Assembly (NCBI RefSeq): GCF_000208745.1
Contig: NC_030854.1
Span: 23,567,554 to 23,631,553, forward strand
Source: Theobroma cacao
Lineage: Eukaryota > Streptophyta > Magnoliopsida > Malvales > Malvaceae
DNA length: 64,000 nt
Direction of reading: 5' to 3'
Made by a program: the position numbers and the translations under genes. Position 1 is the first letter of the stretch. Each line of letters opens with the position of its first letter. Below are positions 1 through 10,639 of the stretch, piece after piece. Below the pieces are notes generated by a model, which was not told where the DNA came from, ran no database searches, and worked only from the letters and a program-made list of their open reading frames with translations.

Positions 1-1268
1 TGGGAAAGATTGGATTGTTGTAGTTTTGCACAAGGCAACACAAGGAATAGAGGGTCGCGGCCTTGAGTTACTCAAGGTTGTGGCATCAAAGTGCATCAAG
101 AAACCATACTTCATTAAAGGCGCATAGGACCACGGTGCTGAGAAAAGTAAGGCCATGGCACCATAACTAAGATGGGCATTATAGTAGAGCCCTAGAGCAG
201 AATGCCGCGACGTTGAGGAAGTAAGGTTACGCCGTTGGAAGAAAAAGGTGCACCATACTTCATCTTGAGGCTAGGGTTCCATGGCGCCAAAGAGACCAAG
301 GCCGTGGCCCTAGACAAACTTTCAAAAATAAACGTTTGATGGGAACTGAAACTAGGGGTTTTAGAGCTTATTTAAAAGACCCTTTTAAGAGGCTTTAAAA
401 AGGGGATGACAAGCAACTATTTTGGAGAAAAAAAAGTCAGAAACAAAGCCAAAAGCAAGAGAATTTGAAAAGAATTGAGATCATAAGCTTCAAACTATTG
501 TGTTTGATTAATTTCTACTTTTGTGTTTCTCTTATTTTTTTTAACTTGGATTAATGGCTACTTTTCTTTAGATGATGTTTTTATTAGATATTATGAGCTA
601 CACTATTTTTCTAGGATTGTGATGGATTTTAACATGCAGTTAAAATATATTTTTCTCTTTTATTTACTGTGAATGGGTATGGTTTTGTTTATTCAAATTT
701 GTTCATGATGTTTTTGATTGTTTAGCCAACAATTGAATGATTTGTGAATTTGAATGAGATTCAACAGAGTGATTTTAGATTGGACTAAGGTTTGAATAGT
801 GTATCTTCACATCACTCAGTTGATCTGATTCGCAATTAAACATTGGCTTAATGAACCTTATTTAATTGATTACTATAGACATATAGTGACCTAATTAAGT
901 TAGGTATTTGTGCAAGCATCTCGACAGAGACGTGTACATAGGTTTGGATTCTAGGTTAGCAAAGCTACCCATGAATGTAAATATTGAAAGGAACAGATGT
1001 TATAAGAAGTGTCGAATGAACCCATAATCCTAGGTTTTAATGTATTACCTTTCTATAGTGAATTTTTAGCTTTTGTTAATTAGTTTAGTTGCTGATTAAA
1101 TTTATTTTTAATTAATTATCTACAAAATTGAGTTACTTAAATAAGATTAATTTGTCATAATTTTAGTACTTAGTAAACAATTAAAAGCAAACCCTTGAGG
1201 GATATAATTCTTGACTTATTGTCTATATTATTTGTTTGATATGTATACTTGCGAGTATTAAATCAACA
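1..1268 (+). repeat. Athila-like Ty3/gypsy LTR, 5' end outside window
   Basis: The stretch aligns along its length with 2863-4101, so it is one of two direct copies of an LTR. It has the texture of Athila-type LTRs: a region rich in 'gccttgag...ctcaagg' phrases (about 50-300), a purine-rich block near 420-470, and a 3' part ending in a '...gagtattaaatcaaca' terminus near 1268. By comparison with the second copy, about 200 bp of the 5' end lies before the window. The copies differ by many substitutions and indels, so the element is old. The exact 3' boundary is uncertain by a few bases because the end reads 'caacaaca'. Confidence 0.7.
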
Positions 1269-1829
1269 ACAGCCAAATGCGATGCCTAAGGATGATGATG
1301 CCTATCATTTGCCACTAGTCGAGTTACTTCAAAACTATGTGCCACAAGGAACGAGATTGATGCCGATGCCATCGGCGATTTCGCCCCCAAAATCTCATTG
1401 GAATCGACAGTTAGATGGCAACAGTTGTTGTATGTTTACTGCTACATATGTTGAAGATCTTATGAAATCGAGTAAGATTAAAGTGACACAGGACATGATT
1501 GCAAGGTTTCGAAAGAAATATGCCATAGAATTTTTTGTCAACAGTTGTGATATTGAACCAATTGATTTGATGTTGTGAAAAACAATTTGTAGTTACATTT
1601 GAAACTTTATTTAATTTAATATACTTAAATTTCATACTTTAATTTAATTCGTTAGCTCTATAGCTTTCATGATCCCATGTTTTGAAATGAGAAAGAAAAA
1701 TGATCAAAATATTGCATGTAAGGAAGTTTAGGCATGGTGTGTAGTAACCATTATGGATAAATACATAGGAGAGTAGTTGGAGTTCATGATGTGGATAGCA
1801 TTACAACATTATTAGCACATAGATAGCAG
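1269..1829 (+). other. Leader of Athila-like element, with an unassigned 109-codon ORF
   Basis: This is the segment between the LTR end and the first recognisable gag sequence. An open frame at 1249-1578 (109 codons) starts inside the LTR end and runs through the leader. The matching frame in the second copy (about 4072-4370) is broken by stops, so selection for a protein is not supported, and the peptide matches no family I recognise. A canonical primer-binding site could not be found directly after the LTR. Similarity to the second copy continues to about 1750. Confidence 0.45.
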
Positions 1830-2627
1830 TTCTAACTAAGAAACTTGATTCTTTTGGTGCTAACTCAATTCAAAGTCCTTTTGTAGTTTATGAGTATTGT
1901 GGAGATGGGCATGCTGGTAATCAATGTCTAAGTAGTACAGAGACAGTTCAATTTGTGGGGAACAAACAATAGAAAAACCTTACTCTAACGCCTATAACTT
2001 AGGTTGGAGGAACCATTCAAACTTCTCTTGAGGTAACAATTAGGGATCATCGTCAGCTTTAAGGCCAAACATGCCTCTCGGATTCCAGCAGTAAGTAAAT
2101 GCTTATATTCTAGAAAGAAAACCATTTACGGAGGAATTGTTGATGTAGTACATGGCCAAGATTGGTTCCCTTATACATAGTTAGGTGGCTTCGATAAGGA
2201 ACCTTGAGACCCAAGTTGGTTAACTAGCTAGCTCATTAAACAAATGAGCTCAAGGGATGCTATCTCGTGATTTTGAGGTAAATCCAAGGAAGAAAGCTAA
2301 GGAACATGTCAAAGCCATTACTTTGAGAAGTGGTAAGGGAGTTTAAAGTAATTCAAAGCAAGTTGAACTGAAAGGCAAGATAGTTAACAGTGAAACACAA
2401 ACTACAAATTTGAGTGAGCAGTGTTAAAAAAAATAGACTAAGGCAACTTTACCACTACCACCTTTTCTTGAGTGTTTAGGGAAAAAGCCTTCATATATGA
2501 AATTTTTAAAGGCTATCTTGTCCAAGAAAAGACGGTTGGGTGTATTTGAGACTATGGCACTCATTGAGGAATGCAGTGCAATCATATAAGATAAGCTTTT
2601 TCCAAAGCTTAAGACCCTGGTAGCTTT
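1830..2627 (+). pseudogene. Decayed gag of Athila-like gypsy element
   Basis: Several frames together read as the C-terminal half of a Ty3/gypsy gag. About 1890-1960 encodes a zinc-knuckle relic (Y-x2-C-x4-H-x4-C followed by 'QFVGN'). About 2170-2340 encodes the conserved 'RNLETQVGQLA' and 'KAITLRSGKG' blocks, and 2455-2627 encodes 'LPPF...PSYMKF', 'SKKRRLG.FET' and 'PKLKTL'. Stops and frame changes are frequent, and the N-terminal gag is missing. The reading stops at the codons for Pro-Gly-Ser-Phe, where LTR sequence begins abruptly at 2628. Protease, reverse transcriptase and integrase are absent between the two LTR copies. This is a non-functional remnant. Confidence 0.75.
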
Positions 2628-4101
2628 TGATAGCTCTAATATATAAAGTTATTTTAACACATTTTAGGGGCTTAAGTAGCCAGATCTTTGAGATTTTAGG
2701 TACGATTTTAGCATTTTAGGTGTTTTTTTTAGTTTAAGTTAGATTACATGTTAAGTAGTTAATATAAGGTATTTTAGTTTAATTTTACGTTAGTTTGTTG
2801 TAAGTTACTTTGATGTTTACTACTTCATCTAGTTAAGATTAGATCGAGGTGGAAATCACATTGAAAGATGCTGGACTGCTATAATTCCACACAAGGCAAC
2901 ATGTTGAGTGAAGGCTACAGCCTTGAGTTGCTCAAGGCTACAAAGCTGAGGAAGCTAAGGCTGCAGCACTGAGGAAAGCAAGGCCACAACGTTGGAGTGT
3001 CGTACAAATTCCTGAGGCTAAAGCGTCGTGGAGCTAAATAGAGGAAGGCTGCAGTGCTACTGTAGCAAATGAGGCAATGCCGTGACTCTAAGGAACTCGA
3101 GGTTGCAGTGCTAGAGAATTTTTCAAAAAATAAAATTTTGATAGGATTTTGGAAACTAAGTTATTTGGAGCCTATCTAAGAGACCTTTTTAAGAGGTTTT
3201 GAGGATGAGGTAGTAAGCAACTATTTTGGAGAAATGAGCCAAGAACAAAGCAAGAAAACAAGAGAATTTGAGAGAAAATTGAGATTGCAAAGCTTCAATA
3301 ATTAGTTTCTTTCTCTATTTTTGCGTTTCTCTTATTTTTTTTTACTTGGATTCATGGCTAAATTTCTATGAAAATTGCTTTTATTAGATATTATGAGCTA
3401 AACTATTTTTCTAGGATTGTGGTGGATTTCAACTTGTAGTTTGAATATTTGTTTCCATTTTATTCACTATGAATGGGTATGGTTTTGTTTATTCAAATTT
3501 GTTCATAATGCTTTTGATTGTCTAGCCAATAATTGAATGATTTGTGAATAAGACTCGACAGAGTGATTTTAGATTGGACTAAGGTTTGAATAATATATGT
3601 TCGCATCACTTAGGTGATCTGATTCGTAATTAGGATAGACATACACCTAAATGTGATACATAGCCAAATTAGAACGCTAGCTTAGTGAACCTTATTTAAT
3701 TGATTACTATAAACATATAGTGACCCAATTAAGTTAGGTATTTATGCAAGTATCTCGACGGAGACTTGTACATAAGTTTGGATTTTATGTTAGCATAACT
3801 ACCCATGAATGTAAATATTGAGAGGAACAAATGTTTGATGAAGTGTTAAAGGAACCCATAATCTTAAGTTTTGATCTAATGCCTTTCTCTAGTGAATTTT
3901 TAGTTTTCGTTAATTAGTTTAGTTATTGATTAAATTTAGTTTGATTAATTATCAACATAATCAACTTACTTATATAAGATTGATCTGTTGTGATTTTTGT
4001 ACTTAATAAACAATTTGGAGCAAATCCTTGTGGGATACGTTTCTAGACTTACTATTTATATTACTTGTTCGATATGTGTACTTACGTGTACTAAATCAAC
4101 A
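2628..4101 (+). repeat. Second Athila-like LTR copy
   Basis: The LTR begins TGATAGCTCTAATATATAAAG and ends '...ctaaatcaaca'. Its start resembles those of the other Athila-like LTRs in the window (minus-strand ends at 21287 and 53655, plus-strand start at 63492). From 2863 on it matches the LTR at the window start. No polypurine tract precedes it, because it joins gag coding sequence directly. It is therefore better explained as the 5' LTR of a second, related element inserted into gag, or as a recombination product, than as the normal 3' LTR. About 1.47 kb long. Confidence 0.7.
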
Positions 4102-4545
4102 ACAGTCAGATACGATACTTGAGAATGATGATGCCCATTGTCTACAACTAGTCTAGTTACTTAAAAACTATGTGCCGCAAGGAACAAGATTAGATGTTAA
4201 TGCCACTAGTGATTTAATTGGAATCGACAGTCAAATGGTAATAGTTGAAGTATATTTACTATTGCTTATATTGAAGATCTTGTGAAATTGAGTAAGATCA
4301 AAGTGACATAGGACATGATTGCAAGGTAGCGAAAGAAATACGTCAAACTGATTGATTTGTCGTCGTGAAAAACAATTTGTAGTTACATTTGAAACTTTTT
4401 TTAATTTAATATACATAAATTTCATACTATAATTCAATGTATTAGCTCTATAGCTTTCATGATCCCATGTTTTAAAATGAGAAAGAAAAATTATCAAAAT
4501 GCTGCATGTAAGGAATTCTACGCATGGTGTGTAGCAACCAAGGAT
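4102..4545 (+). repeat. Second copy of Athila-like leader
   Basis: Follows the second LTR and repeats 1269-1750, including the blocks 'gatgatgcc' and 'gacatgattgcaagg'. The reading frame open in the first copy is interrupted here. Similarity ends near 4545, after which the sequence becomes a degenerate minisatellite. The arrangement LTR-leader-gag-LTR-leader shows at least two elements of one family in tandem or nested in the same orientation. Confidence 0.65.
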
Positions 4546-4690
4546 TTTTTAAGGTTGGTGTGTAGTAGCTTCGAACGTTAGGCATGGCACGTAGCATCTT
4601 ATAATTTTAAGGCATGGCATATAGCATCTTAGGGTTTTTAGGTATGGCGTGTAACAACTTAGTCATTAGGCATGGCATTGTAATAGTATT
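4500..4690. repeat. Degenerate minisatellite, block 1
   Basis: About five imperfect units of roughly 40 bp, each built on a core like 'aggcatggcatgtagca'. A single similar unit lies at 1725-1750, at the matching position of the first leader copy, so the array probably grew from element sequence. The same unit returns at 8205-8595. Confidence 0.65.
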
Positions 4691-6373
4691 CAACTTGTTC
4701 TGATGGGGTTTTAAACACAAACATTAAGACGAGTCAATTTCAACACAACTTGCAAACCAAAACGTCCAATTCTCTCAACTCTCTTCATTCTCTATGTTTT
4801 TTTTTTTTTTACGATTTGGCTCTGACAAAGTATTTGTAATGCATTTTCATCAATCAAACTAACTCAATTACCTATCCAAAATAGTTGTTTTGGGTAAAAT
4901 TTGAAGAAAATCCCTTGTGAAACCCTGCATTTAGAAATTTCAAATTCTTGGGTTTATTCGTGTCTAGTCCCTGAATTGATTTGATTAAAAGCTATATCTA
5001 ACATCTCGGATCATTTATACCGTTTTATTTCATCTAAAACACCTAATAATCTAAATCCCTAAATGGCCACCAACCCTAACAAGGGCGAAGCTAGAGCATT
5101 TTTAAAGGGAAGTCAAACAGAATAAGATACTAAACAATCAAAGAGAATTTTATATATAGTTCAATTCTCACTCATTTAAAAGATTAAATAAAATTCACAA
5201 TACATTGGACATACAAAAAGTACACATTAACAGTAATGACGGTATCATATACATATATATATATGACTGAATGGAACTATGAAAAGAGTCTCTCTCACTC
5301 TCTGTTTGTAAGAGTGAAACAGAAAATAATTTTTCAAACTCAAATAAATTGCCTCTTTACTTTGTGTGTTCTACACGAAATGAGTAGCTTTCTGAGGAAG
5401 CTTTCATCTTATTTTCTATTTGCCTCTTAAATTGCTAATTAACATATTGGGTTATTGGGTTGAACTATTGAAATATAATATGTTATGATAGACTATTGGG
5501 TTGGATTATTAAGATATAATATGTTATAATAGGTTTAGATTTATACTAAAACTTAGTGGATTTGGGTTAGTAAACTCACTTTTATTTTTTTTTTTAAATT
5601 TGATAGGCTTAACAAATTAAATTGAAATTTATTTGCTGGGCTTAACTAGCAATATGCTGACCATAAGGGCTCTAATTTCATCAAACGATCTGAGGAATAA
5701 AACTAATTATTAAATAAGAAAATTATTTTGAGGGTCATTAAAAATATATATAATAAATAAAATTGCATTGAAAGAAATACAGTCATTTCATTCTGTCAAT
5801 TTGTATGCATATCCATGTTACTTAAAATTAAAAAAATACATGCCAGAATGCATTAGTTATTCTGAATAAAAAATAATACATTGATGATATTCTAAGCAAT
5901 AGTATAAAACTAAAACTTATATTTGAGGATTACATAATAATTTATTAATTTTTAAAGATTAAAATCATAGAAAACAAAAAAAGAATATGACAAGTAGAAG
6001 ATAGAATCCACATATGACATAATAAAAAAGAAAGAAAAAGAATATGGTTAACGGTTCATAGAAATTTATGGATAAAAATCTATAGAGATTTAGAACATAT
6101 GAGTAAATAGAATAAAAATGAAAACAATAAACAAGTAAAAATATAAATAATAATATAAATTAAAAGAAAAAAATAAGAAAGCTTTGAAATTAAGTCAGGC
6201 ATATGGAATTATTTTGTTATTTTTTATTTTTATTAATTATTAAATAAAAAATTATTTTGGGGGACCATTTAGAGAATTTTAAAAAAATTAAAAATTTTAT
6301 ATTGTATGGAAAAAAATTAAAGATTTTTAAGGGGGGCTTCTAAAAGAGGCTCGACCCTTTAGCACTAAGCACA
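4691..6373. other. AT-rich intergenic sequence with a direct repeat
   Basis: No gene is supported. There is a 15-T run near 4799-4812. An AT-rich 35-bp motif at 5705-5739 (core 'attattttgagggtcatt') recurs at 6235-6270 with few changes, enclosing about 500 bp of simple AT-rich DNA. The open frame near 5236-5430 has no recognisable domain and is probably chance. Confidence 0.5.
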
Positions 6374-7990
6374 TGAAAACCACCAATCGCCTTCTTGAAC
6401 TTAACAACAGCATTGATAGCAGCATTGACAAATTTAGTGCTTTACCTAATGCGATTCTATCTCACATCTTGTCCTTGTTTCCCATGAAAGATATAGTCCG
6501 TACCTTCATTTTATCAAGTAGGTAGAGGTTTCTGTCTAATTCAATTTCTACTCTTGATTTGTTTGATGATTCACACACAAGGTCTATATTCATAAACTTT
6601 ATGGATAAAGTGTTGTTGTTCCATAATGCGGAATGTATAGAGAGATTTTGTCTTCGTTTTCATGGATTATATGAAGATCTTAATGGTTATTAGCTTTTTG
6701 GGTGGATTTATTTTGCATTACGATGAAGTGTGTAAGAACTTTATTTACAGATATTGATTATAGATTCTAATGCCAGGCTAATAGTGAGTCTCTTTACAAA
6801 TAAGACAATCGTGAAATTGGAACTACATGTTTGTCATATTATTATGACCATTCCTACTCATGTCTGCCTTCTAAGTCTGAAAAGTCTCCATGTTGACGGT
6901 GTAGACTTTGTAGATAATGATTTTTTTTAAGGCTTTTGTCTGGGTACCTTGTGCTTGAAGAGTTATACGTATAGTCTTTCAAAAATTTTCACAATCTAAC
7001 AGAGTTAGATATTTCTAAACCTTCACTGTAGAGATTAACTCTATCTCATCATCATGATAACTCAAATCAAGCTTTTCATGTTGCCATTGATGCCCCTAGT
7101 CTTGTCTACTTCAATTACTCTGGTGGTATAGCAAATATCTATTCATTAGTAAACCTACACTCTTTTCTAAACGCTAAAATGAGTGCTCTACATATTTGTT
7201 TAGGTCAGTTGGTCGACCCTGATGCTGTAACTAATTTGTTAAATGGAATTAGTAATGTTCAATTATTTTCTTACAATGATGATTTACAATGAGTTCACTA
7301 ACTATTTCTTGTTGATGTTACATTTTTTTCAATTATAACTGGTTCAAATGTCCCATCATTGGTAGTATCAAAAGAGACTTTCAAAGGATGCTTGTAAATT
7401 CTTGAATGATGGATTTATGGTTTTCAGTAGTATAATATATTGAATTTGTAGTTTTATTGCACTTTATAATCTTACATTCCCTTTTTTTAATTATTATTAT
7501 TATTTTGATTTTAAACTCTAACTTTGTGCAAGAACCCTCTGCTTGTGTTTCCCAATCTAGTCTATTTATCGATTAGAAGGCAACGTTTACATCCAAGTCT
7601 TGGATTGACTGAGTTGCTTGAAAGTTCAATTAACTTGGAGACTCTTGGCCTTTATACTGTATGAATTAAAGTATATCTAACAATTACTCTATGCATTTGT
7701 AAAGTTGCAAGCTCTCACGGTATCCTTTTCTTTTGGGTTCAAGGATTTATTAGAGATCTATTCTAGCATGAATATGAAAATGCACCTTCTTGTCTCTTGT
7801 CAACCTTTAAGGTGATTGAAATAATTTCATTTGGTGGTGAGATGAAAATGGTGGAGTATTTCCTAAAGAATGCAAGAGTCTTGGAGAAGTTCAATACACA
7901 AATTGCTTGGTATGTTGGAGAATATACCGAGATTACTAGGAATATGTTAATGATGCCAAGGGAATCAAAGATATGACAAGTGGAATTCAT
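6374..7990 (+). pseudogene. F-box/LRR/FBD protein pseudogene
   Basis: Pieces in several frames read as a plant F-box protein of the FBD class. The N-terminus (6374-6530) gives an F-box core with 'LPNAILSHILSLFPMKD' followed by 'ILSSR', then a premature stop where Trp is expected. The middle (about 6770-7290) gives leucine-rich-repeat text such as 'LKSLHVDGVDFVD' and 'APSLVYFNYSGG'. The 3' part (about 7780-7990) gives an FBD-like block ('FKVIEIISFGGE', 'VEYFLKNARVLEKF'). Stops and frameshifts are spread throughout and a non-coding insert (about 7400-7540) may mark a former intron. Intact members are substrate-recognition subunits of SCF ubiquitin ligases; this copy cannot encode one. Confidence 0.8.
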
Positions 7991-8204
7991 TACCAAATTC
8001 AGAAGGTGAATTAATGTAGTTAATTATTTATTTTAATCTTTTTTATATTTTTTTATGAATAGGAGACATGAAGATCAATCATTAGACATGTGACCATTTT
8101 TTTTCATTGAACTAGTTACTGTGTACTTATGTGGTTGAATTTCTTTTAATTAAAGTGACGAATCTAGACCAAAAACATTTAATTAAATGATGTGTAATAA
8201 CAAT
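7991..8204. other. Short AT-rich spacer
   Basis: Lies between the FBD pseudogene relic and the second minisatellite block. No feature seen apart from T-rich runs. Confidence 0.4.
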
Positions 8205-8595
8205 GTGTGTTTATGTATGGCGTGTAAATAGGTAGGCATGTAAGAAACTGCACGGCATGTATCAAATGCCTACTAAGTGATGACGTGTAACAATAGATGC
8301 ATAGTAGATTGTGTTTAACAACACAATGGCATGTAGCAACAATTGTCTATTGGGCATGGCTGGCCATATTGAGCCATCATATTTACCAACATATTTAGGC
8401 ATGGCATGTAATTTAGTCATTAGGCATGGCATGTAGCATCATATTTATACATAATGTGTAACAATATTTAACTTGCTAGACATGGCATGTAACAACATCA
8501 ATTGCCTAGTAAATGGCATGTAACAACATTTAACTTGCCACGCATGGCGTTTAATAACATTAATTTGTTGTAAATGGCATGCAACAAAAATAAAA
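8205..8595. repeat. Degenerate minisatellite, block 2
   Basis: About ten imperfect units around the core 'ggcatggcatgtaacaaca', often separated by 'tttaacttgc' or 'ttagtcatt'. The phrase 'ttagtcattaggcatggcat' occurs here near 8410 and in block 1 near 4665, so both blocks come from one array or one repeat family. Confidence 0.7.
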
Positions 8596-9059
8596 AAGAA
8601 AATGATCAACACTAGCATGCAATTGTGAAAAAGGTCAGGCAAGTTGATCCAAGACGAGATGCTGCTTGAAAACAATAGGTTCAATAAAGAAAACACCATC
8701 TCTGAATGATTTATTCATGTACAAACACTATAGAATGATGTTAGCATTACATGTTGCACCCAGATTTGTGAGATTTATGGATGAGTAAGCATAAGAAGAA
8801 AGATCTTTACATGGATCCAGACCAAGAGCTTGGACAATATTTGACATTTTATGCGATAAACCAGTTTTCCCACTTCTTGACGTGGCCTTCACTCATACCA
8901 TGTCTACAAAATTAACAAACACAAGATCAACAACGCCGCTAAAAACATTCAAGAATTTAAATGATCAAAAACAACCCTTAAACCTTATACAAAATAATTT
9001 GAAACAAAGATTATTCTTCGGTACATAGTTTCCTCAGGCCATTTTGAAGCAACAACCCT

Positions 9060-9915
9060 TTTGCCAAAGGTAACTAAGTACTAAGGGATAATCTCAACAC
9101 AGCCTATTCAAAAGGAAATAATCCAAGATCTCTATAAAATCGGGTCATTTCAAACCACCTTTGGCCATCATCATATGTTCAAATGTCTTGGAATTACTTT
9201 CCTGAAACACCTAAACATTACCATGAGAAAATCATGTAAGCCTAACCAAAAAGAATATAAAGAAAGTATCCCTGAACCTCATCAATGGTCAGAAGGGAAT
9301 CAACATCTAAAGAAAATAAACCATTTTTACAATCAAGTGGTCACACTACAACGCGAGTGGTTGGCAACACGGCACCCTGCTTTTTGGAAGTTGTTTGCAA
9401 AGTGGGGGCATCTTGACGTCATGGCCACGACTATTCATGGTAGTAGTGCCAAGCTCTCTTGTGCTGACCTTACTGTAGAACCCTCTCTTGCAATGTAATT
9501 TTCTCCTATTTCAAGGTTTATCTAGGAAAAATGGTAAACATAAAAGTTATAGCTTTGTCTTTTAGATTTCCATTGGTAGAAGAATCACTTTGATTAGACT
9601 TCTATAGCACGAGTAATGGTCAAAATACCACATCATATTTAGGAGATGCCCTTAGCCATATTTGCACTTTTCTTCGCCACTTGACCCTTTTTCTTTTGAT
9701 GACTTTTAAGACATAGGAACTAAATTAGTTATAGCTAAAAATAGTCATTTTTAGCATACAATGAACTAAAATAACTTGAATTAACTTGACTCAACATGCT
9801 TTAAACTAATTAAAGAAAAACAATGAAACTACCTAATATTGTACCTAAAACTCAAAGATTTAACTATTTTAGTACCCAAAATATGGCAAGATAACTCTAT
9901 ATAATATAGTTATTA
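9060..9915 (-). repeat. Athila-like LTR (partial), minus strand
   Basis: The right end, read on the minus strand, gives the hairpin-like start seen in the other Athila-like LTRs here ('ataactatattatatagagttatc'-type, ending near plus 9915). The block 9495-9640 parallels 53236-53350 ('gattttctcctatttcaa', then '...atttccattggtagaagaatc' against '...tttccaatggtccaagaatc'). Left boundary uncertain. No second LTR or coding region of this copy is recognisable nearby, so it is a solo or broken LTR. Confidence 0.55.
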
Positions 9916-10049
9916 ATCCCATAAATCATCCAAAAAAATATTAGTGGCAAGATCTTCCTCAGAAGCTGAATACAGACATATTGCCAACACCACTATAAAA
10001 CTAATTTAGATCAAGAATCTTCTCAAGAACTACATGTTTCTTCTTCCTC

Positions 10050-10345
10050 TATATCATTCATGAACTATCACAACATTAGAGCTACATACTTAAGTTCTAA
10101 TCTTGTATTTCACTTAAGAATGAAGCATTTAACTCTTGATTACCATTTTGTATGCCCACATGTTCAAAGTGGATAGCCTAAGGTCTTCTACATTCCAACA
10201 AAATGATCAAGTTGAAGGTGATCTCACCAAGCCTTTATCTAGGCAAAGGTTTCTCTACTTAAGGTCCAAGATTGGTGCCATCAATGGGTCCACCATCATT
10301 CCGGGGGCATGTAAAGGACATACTACAAAACTCTGGACAAGAAGT
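10050..10345 (+). pseudogene. Ty1/copia RNase H C-terminal relic
   Basis: The translation reads as the last part of a copia polyprotein: 'LVFHLRMKHLTLDYHFV' corresponds to the conserved 'H-x-R-T/M-K-H-I-x-I/L-D-x-H-F-V' block, and 'DLTKPLSRQRFLYLRSKIG' to the 'D-x-x-T-K-P/A-L' terminus. A stop and a frame change lie between the two. Nothing upstream of RNase H is recognisable. The sequence to about 10560 is probably this element's 3' non-coding region, but its LTR could not be delimited. Confidence 0.7.
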
Positions 10346-10639
10346 AATAGCACAGCATTAACTCACCATATCCCATAAGATTTTCCAACAAACAAACATC
10401 AAATGCAAATGACAAAATCAATGCCTTCAATATTGTCAAGCATTAAATAAGCCAAAGCTGTCAAGCATGAAATTATCCAAAGACCATTCTCTTAATCTAA
10501 TCAATCCTTAAAGCACCTCTTAAATCTTCCCCATAACTTCTGTGATCATTATACAAAACTAGTCATCACAAACCTTTATAAAAATTTGTGAATAATAGTG
10601 GAAAAAGTAGTGCTAAATAATAAAAAAAATCTCTTTCTT

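Noticed and set aside
1249..1578. 109-codon open frame at the LTR/leader border
   Set aside because: The homologous frame in the second copy (about 4072-4370) is broken and no family is recognisable; probably chance.
8445..8699. 84-codon minus-strand frame
   Set aside because: It overlaps the minisatellite; no domain features.
9175..9498. 107-codon plus-strand frame
   Set aside because: It lies antisense within an Athila-like LTR and has no recognisable domain.
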